Of a stretch of 37,827 nt of DNA, positions 14,636-23,555 are shown piece by piece. How positions within the stretch are numbered: position 1 is the first letter of the stretch; every line of letters begins with the position of its first letter. The stretch is from Mycobacterium sp. Its GTDB lineage: Bacteria > Actinomycetota > Actinomycetes > Mycobacteriales > Mycobacteriaceae. Location: assembly GCF_019247635.1 (NCBI RefSeq), contig NZ_JAFBAR010000030.1:1-37827 (forward strand). The letters run 5' to 3'. The position numbers and the translations under genes are program-made. Below the pieces are notes generated by a model. The model ran no database searches. It was not told where the DNA came from and saw nothing but the letters and a program-made list of their open reading frames with translations.

Positions 14636-14664
14636 AGAGAAATTCTCGGCCCTGCCTCGCGAAT

Positions 14665-14706
14665 AACTCGCACCTAATGATCATGCTGTTTACCAGCCGC
14701 GGGTAA
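14665..14706 (+). repeat. Family B repeat, degenerate copy B4
   Basis: The left arm AACTCGCACCT is intact; the centre TGTTTACCAG keeps the core; the right arm is lost (CGCGGGTAAG). It lies 54 bases upstream of the vapB start and is the last copy to the right. Confidence 0.5.
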
Positions 14707-14806
14707 GCCCAGCTAAAACTTGCAATTTGCGCTACTTCACCCAGGCGTCAGTCCCCCGCGTGCGCGACACTCGCCCGTCAGCGGATCCCGTGCTGTCGAC
14801 CAACAG

Positions 14807-15208
14807 TTAGCAGTCGCCTACTTGATCGATGACCTTCTTCAACGGAGCGGCGGGCGTAATGCCGGGGATATAGCTGGGGTTGTCGGAATACCACGCGATC
14901 TTCGAACAGTAACCGGGCCCGGTCGGCTGGGCGGCACGCCACGTATCGAGCGTCGGTCTGCAGTTGTACAGGTCAGACTCACCGACGAAATTGGCACTGT
15001 CCTGCGCTCCCGGTGTGTGGTGCCAGACGATCAGGCTAGACGCGGTTGGCAGATTACAGGGAGAGTCTGGTACGGGGGCGGTACCGATTTCGCTATGAGC
15101 CGTCGCTGCGAACGGCAGCGCACACGCTGCAACCACCAGTGTCGATGCGGCTGTCAAGGGGATGGCCAACGCGCTTGCCCTCTTTCTTGAACAGTGGATG
15201 GTATGCAT
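14807..15208 (-). CDS. Secreted or lipid-anchored Cys-containing protein
   Basis: A 133-residue exported protein. The N-terminus MHTIHCSRKRASALAIPLTA is a basic then hydrophobic signal; LVVAAC could be a lipobox, but cleavage after FAATA-H is also possible. The mature part has four cysteines (PDSPCNL, LYNCRPT, GYCSK and the final GDC), suggesting two disulfides, and the motif YSDNPSYIPGITPAAPL. I do not recognise a named family. ATG 15208 was chosen because the signal peptide starts there. It is the last intact gene of the island, and the kinase remnant lies 60 bases upstream. Confidence 0.7.
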   Translation of the reverse strand: MHTIHCSRKRASALAIPLTAASTLVVAACALPFAATAHSEIGTAPVPDSPCNLPTASSLIVWHHTPGAQDSANFVGESDLYNCRPTLDTWRAAQPTGPGYCSKIAWYSDNPSYIPGITPAAPLKKVIDQVGDC

Positions 15209-15269
15209 ATTGAAAGCTACCTGCTGAAACGCTAGTCCCCAATACATAGGCTCGGCCTATACCGAAGGC

Positions 15270-15428
15270 TCATCCCGCCGCCAGTTTGACCACTCGGTTG
15301 TTGCCCGTGTCGGTGACGACGACGTTGCCGGCAGTGCTCGTCGGTGTCGTGGGCTCGTAGACCTTGCCTATGCCGCCCTCGCCTATCAGCGACCGCAGCC
15401 GGTAACGCCCGAATGTCACGTCATCCAC
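15270..15428 (-). pseudogene. pknD-like Ser/Thr kinase, internally deleted remnant
   Basis: From GTG 15428 the frame reads VDDVTFGRYRLRSLIGEGG and IGKVYEP, the start of an STPK kinase domain with its Gly-rich loop. It then jumps directly to GNVVVTDTGNNRVVKLAAG, a final NHL/beta-propeller repeat as found in the PknD sensor domain. The kinase core, membrane segment and most of the propeller (several hundred codons) are missing, yet the frame is kept. A 52-residue product could still be made but has no catalytic Lys-Asp-Asp set. Confidence 0.65.
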
Positions 15429-15525
15429 CGCTCGACCTCTCTCTCGCGCCCGGGTCGGCGATACCACCGACCTGCCGAATTGGGTTGCGCCGCAGTCAGA
15501 CTCGCGTGGCGTGCCGAAGCTCAAC

Positions 15526-16563
15526 TCAGTAGGGACTGGTTGGTGGGTAAGGATTGGTGGGAGGAGGGTAAGGACTAGCTGGTGGAGGGTACGGGGTGCC
15601 TGGCGGATGGGGACTGCCCGCCGTCTTTGGTCGCTGGATCCAGACCAAAACTACGCCCACGGTCATGGCCACGACGGCTACCGCGAACAGGTACAACCCG
15701 ATCCCGTATGAGGACGTTATGCCGTTCGCGGGATCGTCGTCTCGGAAGACCAGGAACCAGAGCGGGACGCTCAACAACATAAGACCGACCGCGGCAGATA
15801 GTCCGATCAGCCAGCCGACCGGCACCGCCCTTCTTGCAAAAATGGGCCAGGCCAGCGCGGTCGCCGCGATGATCGGGACAAGAAGGGCAAATTTTCCGCC
15901 AGTGCTGATCCCGCCCTGCGCCCTTCCGGAGTAGACCGGCGTACCGAGCACGCTGACCGTCTGGGTGACGTTCTCCCACGGGAGAAACAGGCTGATGGTC
16001 GCGAGAACCATGCTGCCGATCAGAACCCACGCCGCCGGTGAGGGTTGCTTGAAGGCGCCGATTGCCGTCGCGAGACCGTCCGACGTCGGTTGACCGCCAT
16101 AGGGCCCCGGTTGGGGAGACGGGGGCGGCGGCCACGATGCCTGTCCCTGTGCGGGCGGCATCGGGGCCGGGGGCGGCGACCAAGACTGTGGTTCCGGCGC
16201 AGGCGAATTCGGAGACGAGGGCGGCGGCCAAGCCTGCTGCGCCGGCGCGGGCGGCAGGCTTGGCGGCAGCTGCGCGATCTGCGTCGGCGCGGCACCGATC
16301 GGCGGCGCAGGCGGGCGAGCCTGTTGCTCCGGCGCGGGCGGCAGTGTCGGCGGCAGCTGCGCGATCTGCGTCGGTGCGTCACTCGGCGGAGGCGGCGGCC
16401 TAGGCGACGGCGGATGCGGCGGCACGGGCGTGGCAGGCGGTCGCGCCAAATACGAAGCCTGCTTGCGCTGACGGTGCGGTGTCCAGTCTTGGCCGTCCCA
16501 GTAGCGCTGCGCGTTGGGGTCCTGCGGGTCGTCGTACCAGCCGGGCTGGTTGGGCATCGTCAT
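15526..16563 (-). CDS. DUF2510 proline-rich membrane protein
   Basis: A 345-residue protein. Residues 5-30 are a DUF2510 module (QPGWYDDPQDPNAQRYWDG then QDWT). Residues 40-165 are a Pro/Ala/Gln-rich linker with repeated APTQIAQLPP. Four membrane segments follow between about 175 and 310 (WVLIGSMVLATISLFLPW, FALLVPIIAATALAWPIF, VGWLIGLSAAVGLMLL, GLYLFAVAVVAMTVGVVLVW), and the tail is a short YPPP-repeat. DUF2510 proteins are actinobacterial membrane proteins of unknown role. Start ATG 16563; MTMPNQPGWY is typical. Confidence 0.85.
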   Translation of the reverse strand: MTMPNQPGWYDDPQDPNAQRYWDGQDWTPHRQRKQASYLARPPATPVPPHPPSPRPPPPPSDAPTQIAQLPPTLPPAPEQQARPPAPPIGAAPTQIAQLPPSLPPAPAQQAWPPPSSPNSPAPEPQSWSPPPAPMPPAQGQASWPPPPSPQPGPYGGQPTSDGLATAIGAFKQPSPAAWVLIGSMVLATISLFLPWENVTQTVSVLGTPVYSGRAQGGISTGGKFALLVPIIAATALAWPIFARRAVPVGWLIGLSAAVGLMLLSVPLWFLVFRDDDPANGITSSYGIGLYLFAVAVVAMTVGVVLVWIQRPKTAGSPHPPGTPYPPPASPYPPPTNPYPPTSPY

Positions 16564-17189
16564 CGGCAGATCCTCCCGGTCGGCTGAAACCGCACCCGTG
16601 CAACGAACAATAGCGCGCGCCTCCCAAAACCGGACAAATACTGATCGTCTTGGGTCGCCCGACAGGTAGGTGACCCGCAGGCTCTGACGTCGGGCGCTGC
16701 TGAATCGCAGGTCCCGGAGGTTTCACATTGGCCGTGGACGTGGTCTAGACACGTGGAGGCCTTTTCGGCCTACCGAATATCCGACTTGGCTCAAATCAGC
16801 GATGATCAATGATCACACGTGTCTGTGCGCCAGCACCCGATGTGCCCGGCTCAGAGCGACCGTTTTCGGTGGCGCCGAACCGCGAATGACGTTGTCGCGC
16901 AAAGGCGGGCACATCGGGTGATGTCTCCGACACAGGCCAGTGTTTCGGATCTGCCAGAGGTAACGATGTGTGGACGCATTACAGCGACGGATAAAAGCCC
17001 AGGGCAATCGGCTCGCGATTGTTCGCCTCTCCGGCCGCATAGTGGACCTTGGTTGCCTACCGAACGCGTTGTCCTGGTAAATGTTTGCATCCGCAGAAGC
17101 GCTCGTGCGCGGTGGCGGCGCTCGGCACCGCGATCACCGCTACGATTCCGCTGGAACGCTGATATCCTCCTCCGCTCGAAGGAGAGCCT
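16564..17189. other. 626-base intergenic region with an inverted repeat
   Basis: It separates the divergent DUF2510 and oxidoreductase genes. Apart from the inverted repeat at 16834-16920 no coding pattern or RNA gene is evident. The oxidoreductase ribosome site GAAGGAGAG ends 5 bases before 17190. Confidence 0.5.
16834..16920. repeat. Inverted repeat, possibly a small non-autonomous mobile element
   Basis: CACCCGATGTGCCC (16834-16847) and GGGCACATCGGGTG (16907-16920) are perfect 14-base inverted copies around 59 bases. Outer GTGTC (16819-16823) and GACAC (16929-16933) extend the symmetry. There is no transposase inside. Confidence 0.6.
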
Positions 17190-18590
17190 ATGGAAGCCAT
17201 CGAGGCCGACTACCTTGTGGTAGGCGCCGGCGCCATGGGCATGGCGTTCACCGACACCCTCATCACCGAGTCCGAGGCACGCGTAGTTATCGTCGACCGT
17301 GCGTATCAACCCGGTGGGCACTGGACCACGGCGTACCCGTTCGTGCGGTTGCACCAGCCGTCGGCCTATTACGGTGTCAATTCAAGAACATTGGGCAACA
17401 ACACCATCGACAGTGTTGGCTGGAACAAAGGGTTGAACGAGCTTGCCACTGTCGGCGAGGTGTGCGCCTACTTCGACGCCGTGATGCAGCAACAGTTCCT
17501 CCCCACAGGGCGGGTCGAGTACTTCCCGATGAGCGAGTATCTCGGCGACGGGCGCTTCCGAACGTTGGGGGGCACCGAGTACGCCGTCACCGTCAATCGG
17601 CGCATCGTCGACGCCACCTACCTGCGTGCGGTCGTACCCTCGATGCGACCTGCGCCTTACGTCGTCACACCCGGCCGCGACTGCGTCACTCCGAACGACC
17701 TGCCGAAGTTCACCACGCGGGACCGGTACGTGATCGTCGGTGCCGGCAAATCCGGCATGGACGTCTGTTTGTGGCTACTACGAAACGGCATCTCCCCCGA
17801 TAGGTTGACGTGGATCATGCCGCGCGATTCCTGGTTGATCGACCGGGCGACGCTGCAACCCGGGCCTACGTTCATCAAACAGTTCCGGGAAGGCTACGTG
17901 TCCACTATCGAGGCCATCGGCGCCGCGACTTCGGCCGAGGACCTGTTCAACCGCCTGGAGGCGGCCGGAACGTTGTTGCGCCTTGATCCCGCGGTACACC
18001 CGACCATGTATCGGTGCGCGACGGTGTCGCACGCCGAACTCGAGCAATTGCGCCGGATCGAGGACATCGTCAGGATGGGTCACGTCCAGCGCATCGAACC
18101 CGCGACGATTGTGCTCGACGCCGGATCGATTCCGTCCGCACGCTCGGCGATCTATATCGACTGCACCGCCGACGGAGCACCCCAACGGTCAGCCACACCG
18201 ATTTTCGACGCCAATCACCTCACCCTGCAGGCGGTCCGCGGGTGCCAACAGGTGTTCAGCGCCGCGTTCATCGCTCACGTGGAGGTCGCCTACGCCGCGG
18301 ACGCGGTGAAAAACGAACTCTGCGAGCCGATTCCACACCCGGACTCCGATCTGGACTGGATGCGACTGACGCACTCCGATCTCCGCAATTTTCAACGCTG
18401 GCTCGATGACGCCGACCTGACCGACTGGTTGAGTTCCGCGCGGTTGAACCTGCTGGCCGAGTTGCTACCACCGTTGTCCCACAAGCCGCGGGTGCGCGAC
18501 CGGGTGGTTTCGATGTTCCGGTCGCGATTGAACACCGCCAGTGAGCAACTGGAAGTGCTGATGAAGGAGAGTCCGTGCTCGGCGACGTAG
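17190..18590 (+). CDS. FAD/NAD(P)-binding oxidoreductase (monooxygenase-like)
   Basis: A 466-residue protein with two dinucleotide-binding motifs: YLVVGAGAMGMAF (GAGAMG at residues 12-17) for FAD, ending in VIVDR, and VIVGAGKSGMD (184-189) for NAD(P)H. HQPSAYYGVNS and PGGHWTTAYPFVRLHQP resemble the flavin-monooxygenase group. The substrate is unknown. GAAGGAGAG just before ATG 17190 is a strong ribosome site. Its stop lies 16 bases inside the thioesterase gene, so the two are translationally coupled, suggesting a lipid-related substrate. Confidence 0.82.
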   Translation: MEAIEADYLVVGAGAMGMAFTDTLITESEARVVIVDRAYQPGGHWTTAYPFVRLHQPSAYYGVNSRTLGNNTIDSVGWNKGLNELATVGEVCAYFDAVMQQQFLPTGRVEYFPMSEYLGDGRFRTLGGTEYAVTVNRRIVDATYLRAVVPSMRPAPYVVTPGRDCVTPNDLPKFTTRDRYVIVGAGKSGMDVCLWLLRNGISPDRLTWIMPRDSWLIDRATLQPGPTFIKQFREGYVSTIEAIGAATSAEDLFNRLEAAGTLLRLDPAVHPTMYRCATVSHAELEQLRRIEDIVRMGHVQRIEPATIVLDAGSIPSARSAIYIDCTADGAPQRSATPIFDANHLTLQAVRGCQQVFSAAFIAHVEVAYAADAVKNELCEPIPHPDSDLDWMRLTHSDLRNFQRWLDDADLTDWLSSARLNLLAELLPPLSHKPRVRDRVVSMFRSRLNTASEQLEVLMKESPCSAT

Positions 18591-19318
18591 ACGCGCCGCT
18601 TGTTGAGCTGCCCGGATCGGGATACGTCTATCAAACGAGTTGGCGCTTGGGCACGTTCGACATCGACGAGCACATGACGCTCCGCCTTGACGGTGTCGCG
18701 CGCTACATCCAGGAGGTGGGCGCCGAGCATCTCGCCGATGCCGGGCTGGCGGAAGTCCATCCCCACTGGATCGTCCTGCGCACGGTGATCGACGTCCTCG
18801 AGCCCATCGAATTACCCAGCGATATAACCTTTCGCCGTTGGTGCGCAGCGCTTTCCACCAGGTGGTGCTCGATGCGTGTTCAGCTCGAAGGATCCGAAGG
18901 CGGCCGGATCGAGACCGAAGGCTTCTGGATCTGCGTGAACAAGGACACGCTGACACCCTCTCGCCTGGTCGACGAATGCATCGCACGTTTTGGCAGCACC
19001 ACTGACAACCACCGCCTCAAGTGGCGCACCTGGCTCACCGAACCGGTCGCGGATGGCGCCGAAACGCCATTCCCACTGCGCCGCACGGATATTGACCCGT
19101 TCGAGCATGTGAATAACACCATCTACTGGCATGGGGTGCACGAGATACTCCATGCGTCCGGGATCGCGCCGCCCTACCGCGCCGTGCTCGAGTATCGCAG
19201 CCCGATCAAGTTCGGTGAACGGGTGACCATCCGTTCCGGCCAGCACGACAGCGCCGTGCGCATGCAGTTCGTCGTCGGCGACGACGTTCGCGCGGCCGCG
19301 ATGGTGCGCAAAATCTAA
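18575..19318 (+). CDS. Acyl-ACP thioesterase-like protein
   Basis: A 247-residue double hotdog protein. The first hotdog holds FDIDEHMTLRLDGVARYIQE. The second holds RRTDIDPFEHVNNTIYWHGV, with the Asn-His pair used for thioester hydrolysis in FatA/FatB-type enzymes. It resembles Mtb Rv2001 in size and order. The expected reaction is release of a fatty acid from an acyl-carrier protein or CoA. Start GTG 18575 with AAGGAGAG upstream; it overlaps the preceding oxidoreductase. Confidence 0.85.
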   Translation: MLGDVDAPLVELPGSGYVYQTSWRLGTFDIDEHMTLRLDGVARYIQEVGAEHLADAGLAEVHPHWIVLRTVIDVLEPIELPSDITFRRWCAALSTRWCSMRVQLEGSEGGRIETEGFWICVNKDTLTPSRLVDECIARFGSTTDNHRLKWRTWLTEPVADGAETPFPLRRTDIDPFEHVNNTIYWHGVHEILHASGIAPPYRAVLEYRSPIKFGERVTIRSGQHDSAVRMQFVVGDDVRAAAMVRKI

Positions 19319-19324
19319 CCGGCG

Positions 19325-19382
19325 CGAGCGTGCACAGTTGCACACCCGCAACGGCGTGTCGGTGTACAGACGCGCACGCTCG
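19325..19382. repeat. REP-like palindrome between convergent genes
   Basis: CGAGCGTGC (19325-19333) pairs with GCACGCTCG (19374-19382), and an inner GTTGC/GCAAC hairpin lies within. The element sits between the convergent thioesterase and aldo/keto reductase stops and could terminate both. Similar GAGCGTGC palindromes are, as far as I recall, common in mycobacterial intergenic DNA. Confidence 0.6.
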
Positions 19383-19402
19383 GCGGTGAAAAGTAGCGGC
19401 GA

Positions 19403-20374
<972 letters not shown>

Positions 20375-20437
20375 GGCGCATCTCCTGTTCTCGTTGGGTC
20401 GATCTATGCCAGACCGTAGCCGGGTACCCTCGCGCTA

Positions 20438-21847
20438 GTGGAGCTGCCCCGGGTAGACACCGCCGCTCCCGCCCGGGATCGCGCGGTCGACTTCTACCGC
20501 GTCTCGGGCGTGATCCTCATCGTGCTGGGTCACTGGCTGGCCGGCGCGGTAACCTACCACGACGGTCAGTTCGGTCGGCAAAACCCGCTCGTCGACCAGC
20601 CCTGGACGCAATGGCTGACCTGGATCTTCCAGGCAGTTCCGGTGTTTTTCCTGGTTGCCGGATATGCAGGCGCGGTGTCCTGGACCCATCGGCGCGGCAC
20701 CGGAGGCTTCTCGCGTCAGGCCTGGCTTCGGCATCGACTGGCCCGGGTGCTCGGACCCACCGCGGTCTACGTCGCGCTGGTGTCCGTAGTGGTGGTGGCG
20801 CTTCAGTTCGGCGGAGCGCCCGGCGAGGTGCTGGAGTACGGCGGCTGGGCGGTCGCCATGCACCTGTGGTTCCTCGCCGTGTACCTGTTGGTGGTATCGC
20901 TGACGCCCGTTGCGGTGGCGGCACAACGCCGGTGGGGCCTTAGGGTGCCCGCGGCACTCGCGGTGGCGGTTGCGGTGGTCGACGCGGCGTCTCACGCGGG
21001 CCACCTGCCGTATCTGGGCATGCTGAACTATCTGCTCTGCTGGGGGCTGCTGTACCAGCTCGGAATCGCCTGGCGTGCAGGGCAATTAAGTGGCCGCAGG
21101 GCCATGCTGCTCGCTGTGGGGTCGGTGGCCGTGCTGACGTTGTTGATCTGGCTGGGCCGTTATCCGGTCAGCATGATCGGCGTTCCCGGCCAAACGGTGG
21201 ACAACACCGCGCCGCCGACGGGGGCGATGCTGGCGTTTGGATGCACGCAGGCCGGACTCGCGGTGGCCGCCGCTCCGGTGCTCAACCGGCTGCTGCGCGC
21301 CGGCTGGGTGCGCCGCGTGTTGGCCACGGCCAACGCCAACGTGATGGCCCTGTACCTGTGGCACATGATTCCGGTCGTGATCGTGGCGATCGTCGGGTAT
21401 CCGGCTGGACTGTTGCCGCAACCGGCCGAGGGAACAGCGCACTGGTGGCTGGGACGGCTGGAGTGGGTCTGCATCCTTGGCGTGGTGACGGCGGCCGAAT
21501 TGGCGGTGTTGTGGTGGCAGCGGCGGCTTTTCGCGGCACCGCTGCCCTCGTTCGGCATACCTGTCATGGATCGCTGGGGCGAGGTCGCCATGCTGGCCGG
21601 CGCCGTGTTGGCCGCGTCCGGCCTACACCTTTTCGCCTATGCCGGCTTCGCGCCGGACGGGCGTTTGTCCTGGCTGAGTGCGGCGCTGTTCGTCGCCGGG
21701 CTGGTCCTGGTGGCGCTTCGGCCCACTTCTGATCCGCCGACACGGGAGCCGCCGGCAATGCGGGCATTCGTCACGCGGCGGAATCCGGCTGCCCCGAGGC
21801 GAACGGGTCAGGCAGCGGGCGCTGACAGACGCGCCGCGCCGACTTGA
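20438..21847 (+). CDS. Membrane acyltransferase (Acyltransferase_3 family)
   Basis: A 469-residue integral membrane protein with about ten membrane segments. The family signature is at the N-terminus: ARDRAVDFYRVSGVILIVLG with H of GHWLAG as the conserved catalytic His region, then VPVFFLVAGYAGAVSW. Such enzymes move acyl groups from the cytoplasm onto sugars or lipids at the membrane. The GTG at 20438 is the first start that keeps the Arg-Asp motif; the C-terminal 50 residues are a basic disordered tail. Confidence 0.85.
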   Translation: MELPRVDTAAPARDRAVDFYRVSGVILIVLGHWLAGAVTYHDGQFGRQNPLVDQPWTQWLTWIFQAVPVFFLVAGYAGAVSWTHRRGTGGFSRQAWLRHRLARVLGPTAVYVALVSVVVVALQFGGAPGEVLEYGGWAVAMHLWFLAVYLLVVSLTPVAVAAQRRWGLRVPAALAVAVAVVDAASHAGHLPYLGMLNYLLCWGLLYQLGIAWRAGQLSGRRAMLLAVGSVAVLTLLIWLGRYPVSMIGVPGQTVDNTAPPTGAMLAFGCTQAGLAVAAAPVLNRLLRAGWVRRVLATANANVMALYLWHMIPVVIVAIVGYPAGLLPQPAEGTAHWWLGRLEWVCILGVVTAAELAVLWWQRRLFAAPLPSFGIPVMDRWGEVAMLAGAVLAASGLHLFAYAGFAPDGRLSWLSAALFVAGLVLVALRPTSDPPTREPPAMRAFVTRRNPAAPRRTGQAAGADRRAAPT

Positions 21848-21947
21848 AATCGGCTCGCCACGAACTGGTTTCGATGATTTCCGCGCTCCGCCGAAGTAAC
21901 GAATTCGATGCCAACCGCCTGATCGGCTTACTGAAAGTGCCTACCAG

Positions 21948-22886
21948 ATGACCCTTTCCATTCTGCACACGGGCGACGCCTGGTGGCTGAAGACTGTCAA
22001 CGGAGCCGCGAAGATCGCGACAGCCGCCACCACGACCGGTGGGCTGCTGGCCGACCGCGCCGCGATCGAAGGCGCGTCCCGTAGTACCGACACCGTCGCG
22101 ATCGACACGCTGAAGCCGGTCTCGCCAGTCACCAGACCGTGCCGAGTGGTGGCGCAGATGACCAACTTTGAGTCGCACGTCAAGGACGCGGGCACGGATC
22201 CGACGTCGATTCCGCTGACCTTCTTTCGCAAAGCGTCCGCATCGATCAGCGGTCCATACGACGATATCGTCAAGCCCAGCCACGTCAGCCTGCTCGACTA
22301 CGAGGTGGAGATCGCGTTGGTGATCGGGCGCGCAATCCCTGTCGGCACAAGCATTTCCGACGCGAACCTGGCAGATTTCATCGCCGGCCTGGTCGTCGCC
22401 AACGACGTGTCGGCGCGCGACATCCAGCTGCCGCAAACCCAGTTCTACGAGGCCAAGTCCTATCCCACCTTCACCCCGGTGGGGCCCGTGCTGGTGCTGT
22501 TGGAAGCCGAGGAGCTGAAGCGGTTTGGTGACCTGCGACTGCGCCTGAGTGTCAATGGCACGGAGCGGCAGAACGCGCTCGTCGAAGGCGACATGCTCTA
22601 CCGGCCGTTGGAGGCACTGCAGTCGCTCACCCAATTCCAGGAACTCGCGCCGGGCGATCTCATCCTCACCGGCACTCCGATCGGCACCGCACTCAGTGCC
22701 CCGCCGAAACCGGTCGAGATCATCGGCAACCTCTTGCCGCCGGCGATCAAATGGAAGGTGTTCTTCAGGCGCCAGGCGGCCAACCCGAAGTATCTGCGGA
22801 GCGGCGACGTGGTGGAAGCATCGGTGGCAACCGACGACGGAGCCATCGATCTGGGCACCCAACGCACCGTCGTCCGCTACGCGTGA
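21948..22886 (+). CDS. Fumarylacetoacetate hydrolase (FAH) family protein
   Basis: A 312-residue protein with the FAH fold. The metal ligands are DYEVEIALVIG (Glu119, Glu121) and VANDVSARDIQ (Asp153), with Lys170 in FYEAKSYPTFTPVGP and the turn ILTGTPIG. Enzymes of the family hydrolyse or decarboxylate beta-diketo acids from aromatic catabolism. An unusual N-terminal region of about 60 residues precedes the canonical core, as in the fumarylacetoacetases of this subgroup. Start ATG 21948; no strong ribosome site is seen. Confidence 0.88.
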   Translation: MTLSILHTGDAWWLKTVNGAAKIATAATTTGGLLADRAAIEGASRSTDTVAIDTLKPVSPVTRPCRVVAQMTNFESHVKDAGTDPTSIPLTFFRKASASISGPYDDIVKPSHVSLLDYEVEIALVIGRAIPVGTSISDANLADFIAGLVVANDVSARDIQLPQTQFYEAKSYPTFTPVGPVLVLLEAEELKRFGDLRLRLSVNGTERQNALVEGDMLYRPLEALQSLTQFQELAPGDLILTGTPIGTALSAPPKPVEIIGNLLPPAIKWKVFFRRQAANPKYLRSGDVVEASVATDDGAIDLGTQRTVVRYA

Positions 22887-22941
22887 GCGAGAACAACGTC
22901 CAGCATGTCCCGGGTTCGTTCGCGTCGGCCACCAGATCCTG

Positions 22942-23199
22942 CTATGACGCGCCAGCCGCGCGATTCTTGGTCCACAGATAGCCGGCCCGGGTCGTCGTGC
23001 CTATGGCGAGTACGCCATCGACCACAGCGAGCCACAGCGGCGCGTGGGTGGTAACGCTTAGCACGACGGCCACGACGCAAAGCGCTGCGATGAGCGCAAG
23101 GAAAGCGATCCTCGCGTTGGGGAACCGGCGAAGGTAGTGGCTCGCCAAGCCTATTGCGGCGCCGATCACGACCATCTCAGCTACGACAAAACCTAGCAT
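22942..23199 (-). CDS. Small membrane protein, three predicted segments
   Basis: An 85-residue protein from ATG 23199 with three hydrophobic segments (GFVVAEMVVIGAAIGLAS, IAFLALIAALCVVAVVLSV, LWLAVVDGVLAIGTTT) and a basic C-terminus. AGAAAGG lies upstream of the start. The longer open frame to 23400 has no protein-like character. Family not recognised; possibly an accessory inner-membrane protein. Confidence 0.65.
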   Translation of the reverse strand: MLGFVVAEMVVIGAAIGLASHYLRRFPNARIAFLALIAALCVVAVVLSVTTHAPLWLAVVDGVLAIGTTTRAGYLWTKNRAAGAS

Positions 23200-23445
23200 C
23201 GGGAAAACCTTTCTGGGTGATGTGTCCCGGGGGTCGGAGTGCGATAGCTGGCATCCCTTGCCCTGGGTCGGCGCTCGTGGCCGACAACCTCGAAGTTGCA
23301 GGCAACACCTCGATGCATCCTTTTCAAATCCTTGGGCGCCGGTTAGATGGCGGCACCCGATGTACCAACGCCGAACCGTCTCGGAAGTGATGTTGCCCAA
23401 TGCCAGGTGGGCTTAGCTACAGCTGGGCGCCCGCCGCCGTTGCGC

Positions 23446-23545
23446 CGAGATTGCCGTGGAGGCTGCGATTTCGGCCGGATCACGACCCTCACGGCAATCT
23501 CGCCGCGGTCAGCGCAATCTCGCGGGGCCAAATCAATCTCGCCAA
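23446..23545. repeat. REP-like palindrome plus short direct repeats
   Basis: CGAGATTGCCGTG (23446-23458) and CACGGCAATCTCG (23490-23502) are perfect inverted copies. The octamer AATCTCGC then recurs at 23496, 23515 and 23535. It lies just downstream of the DUF3097 stop and could act as its terminator. Confidence 0.6.
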
Positions 23546-23555
23546 GGTCAGCGCA

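Noticed and set aside
10444..14706. Classical integron with attC sites
   Set aside because: The repeats do not show the standard RYYYAAC/GTTRRRY boxes and no IntI-type integrase with its extra domain is present; only the layout is integron-like.
16020..16587. Arg-rich open frames over the DUF2510 gene
   Set aside because: They arise from reading the proline codons of the DUF2510 linker in other frames.
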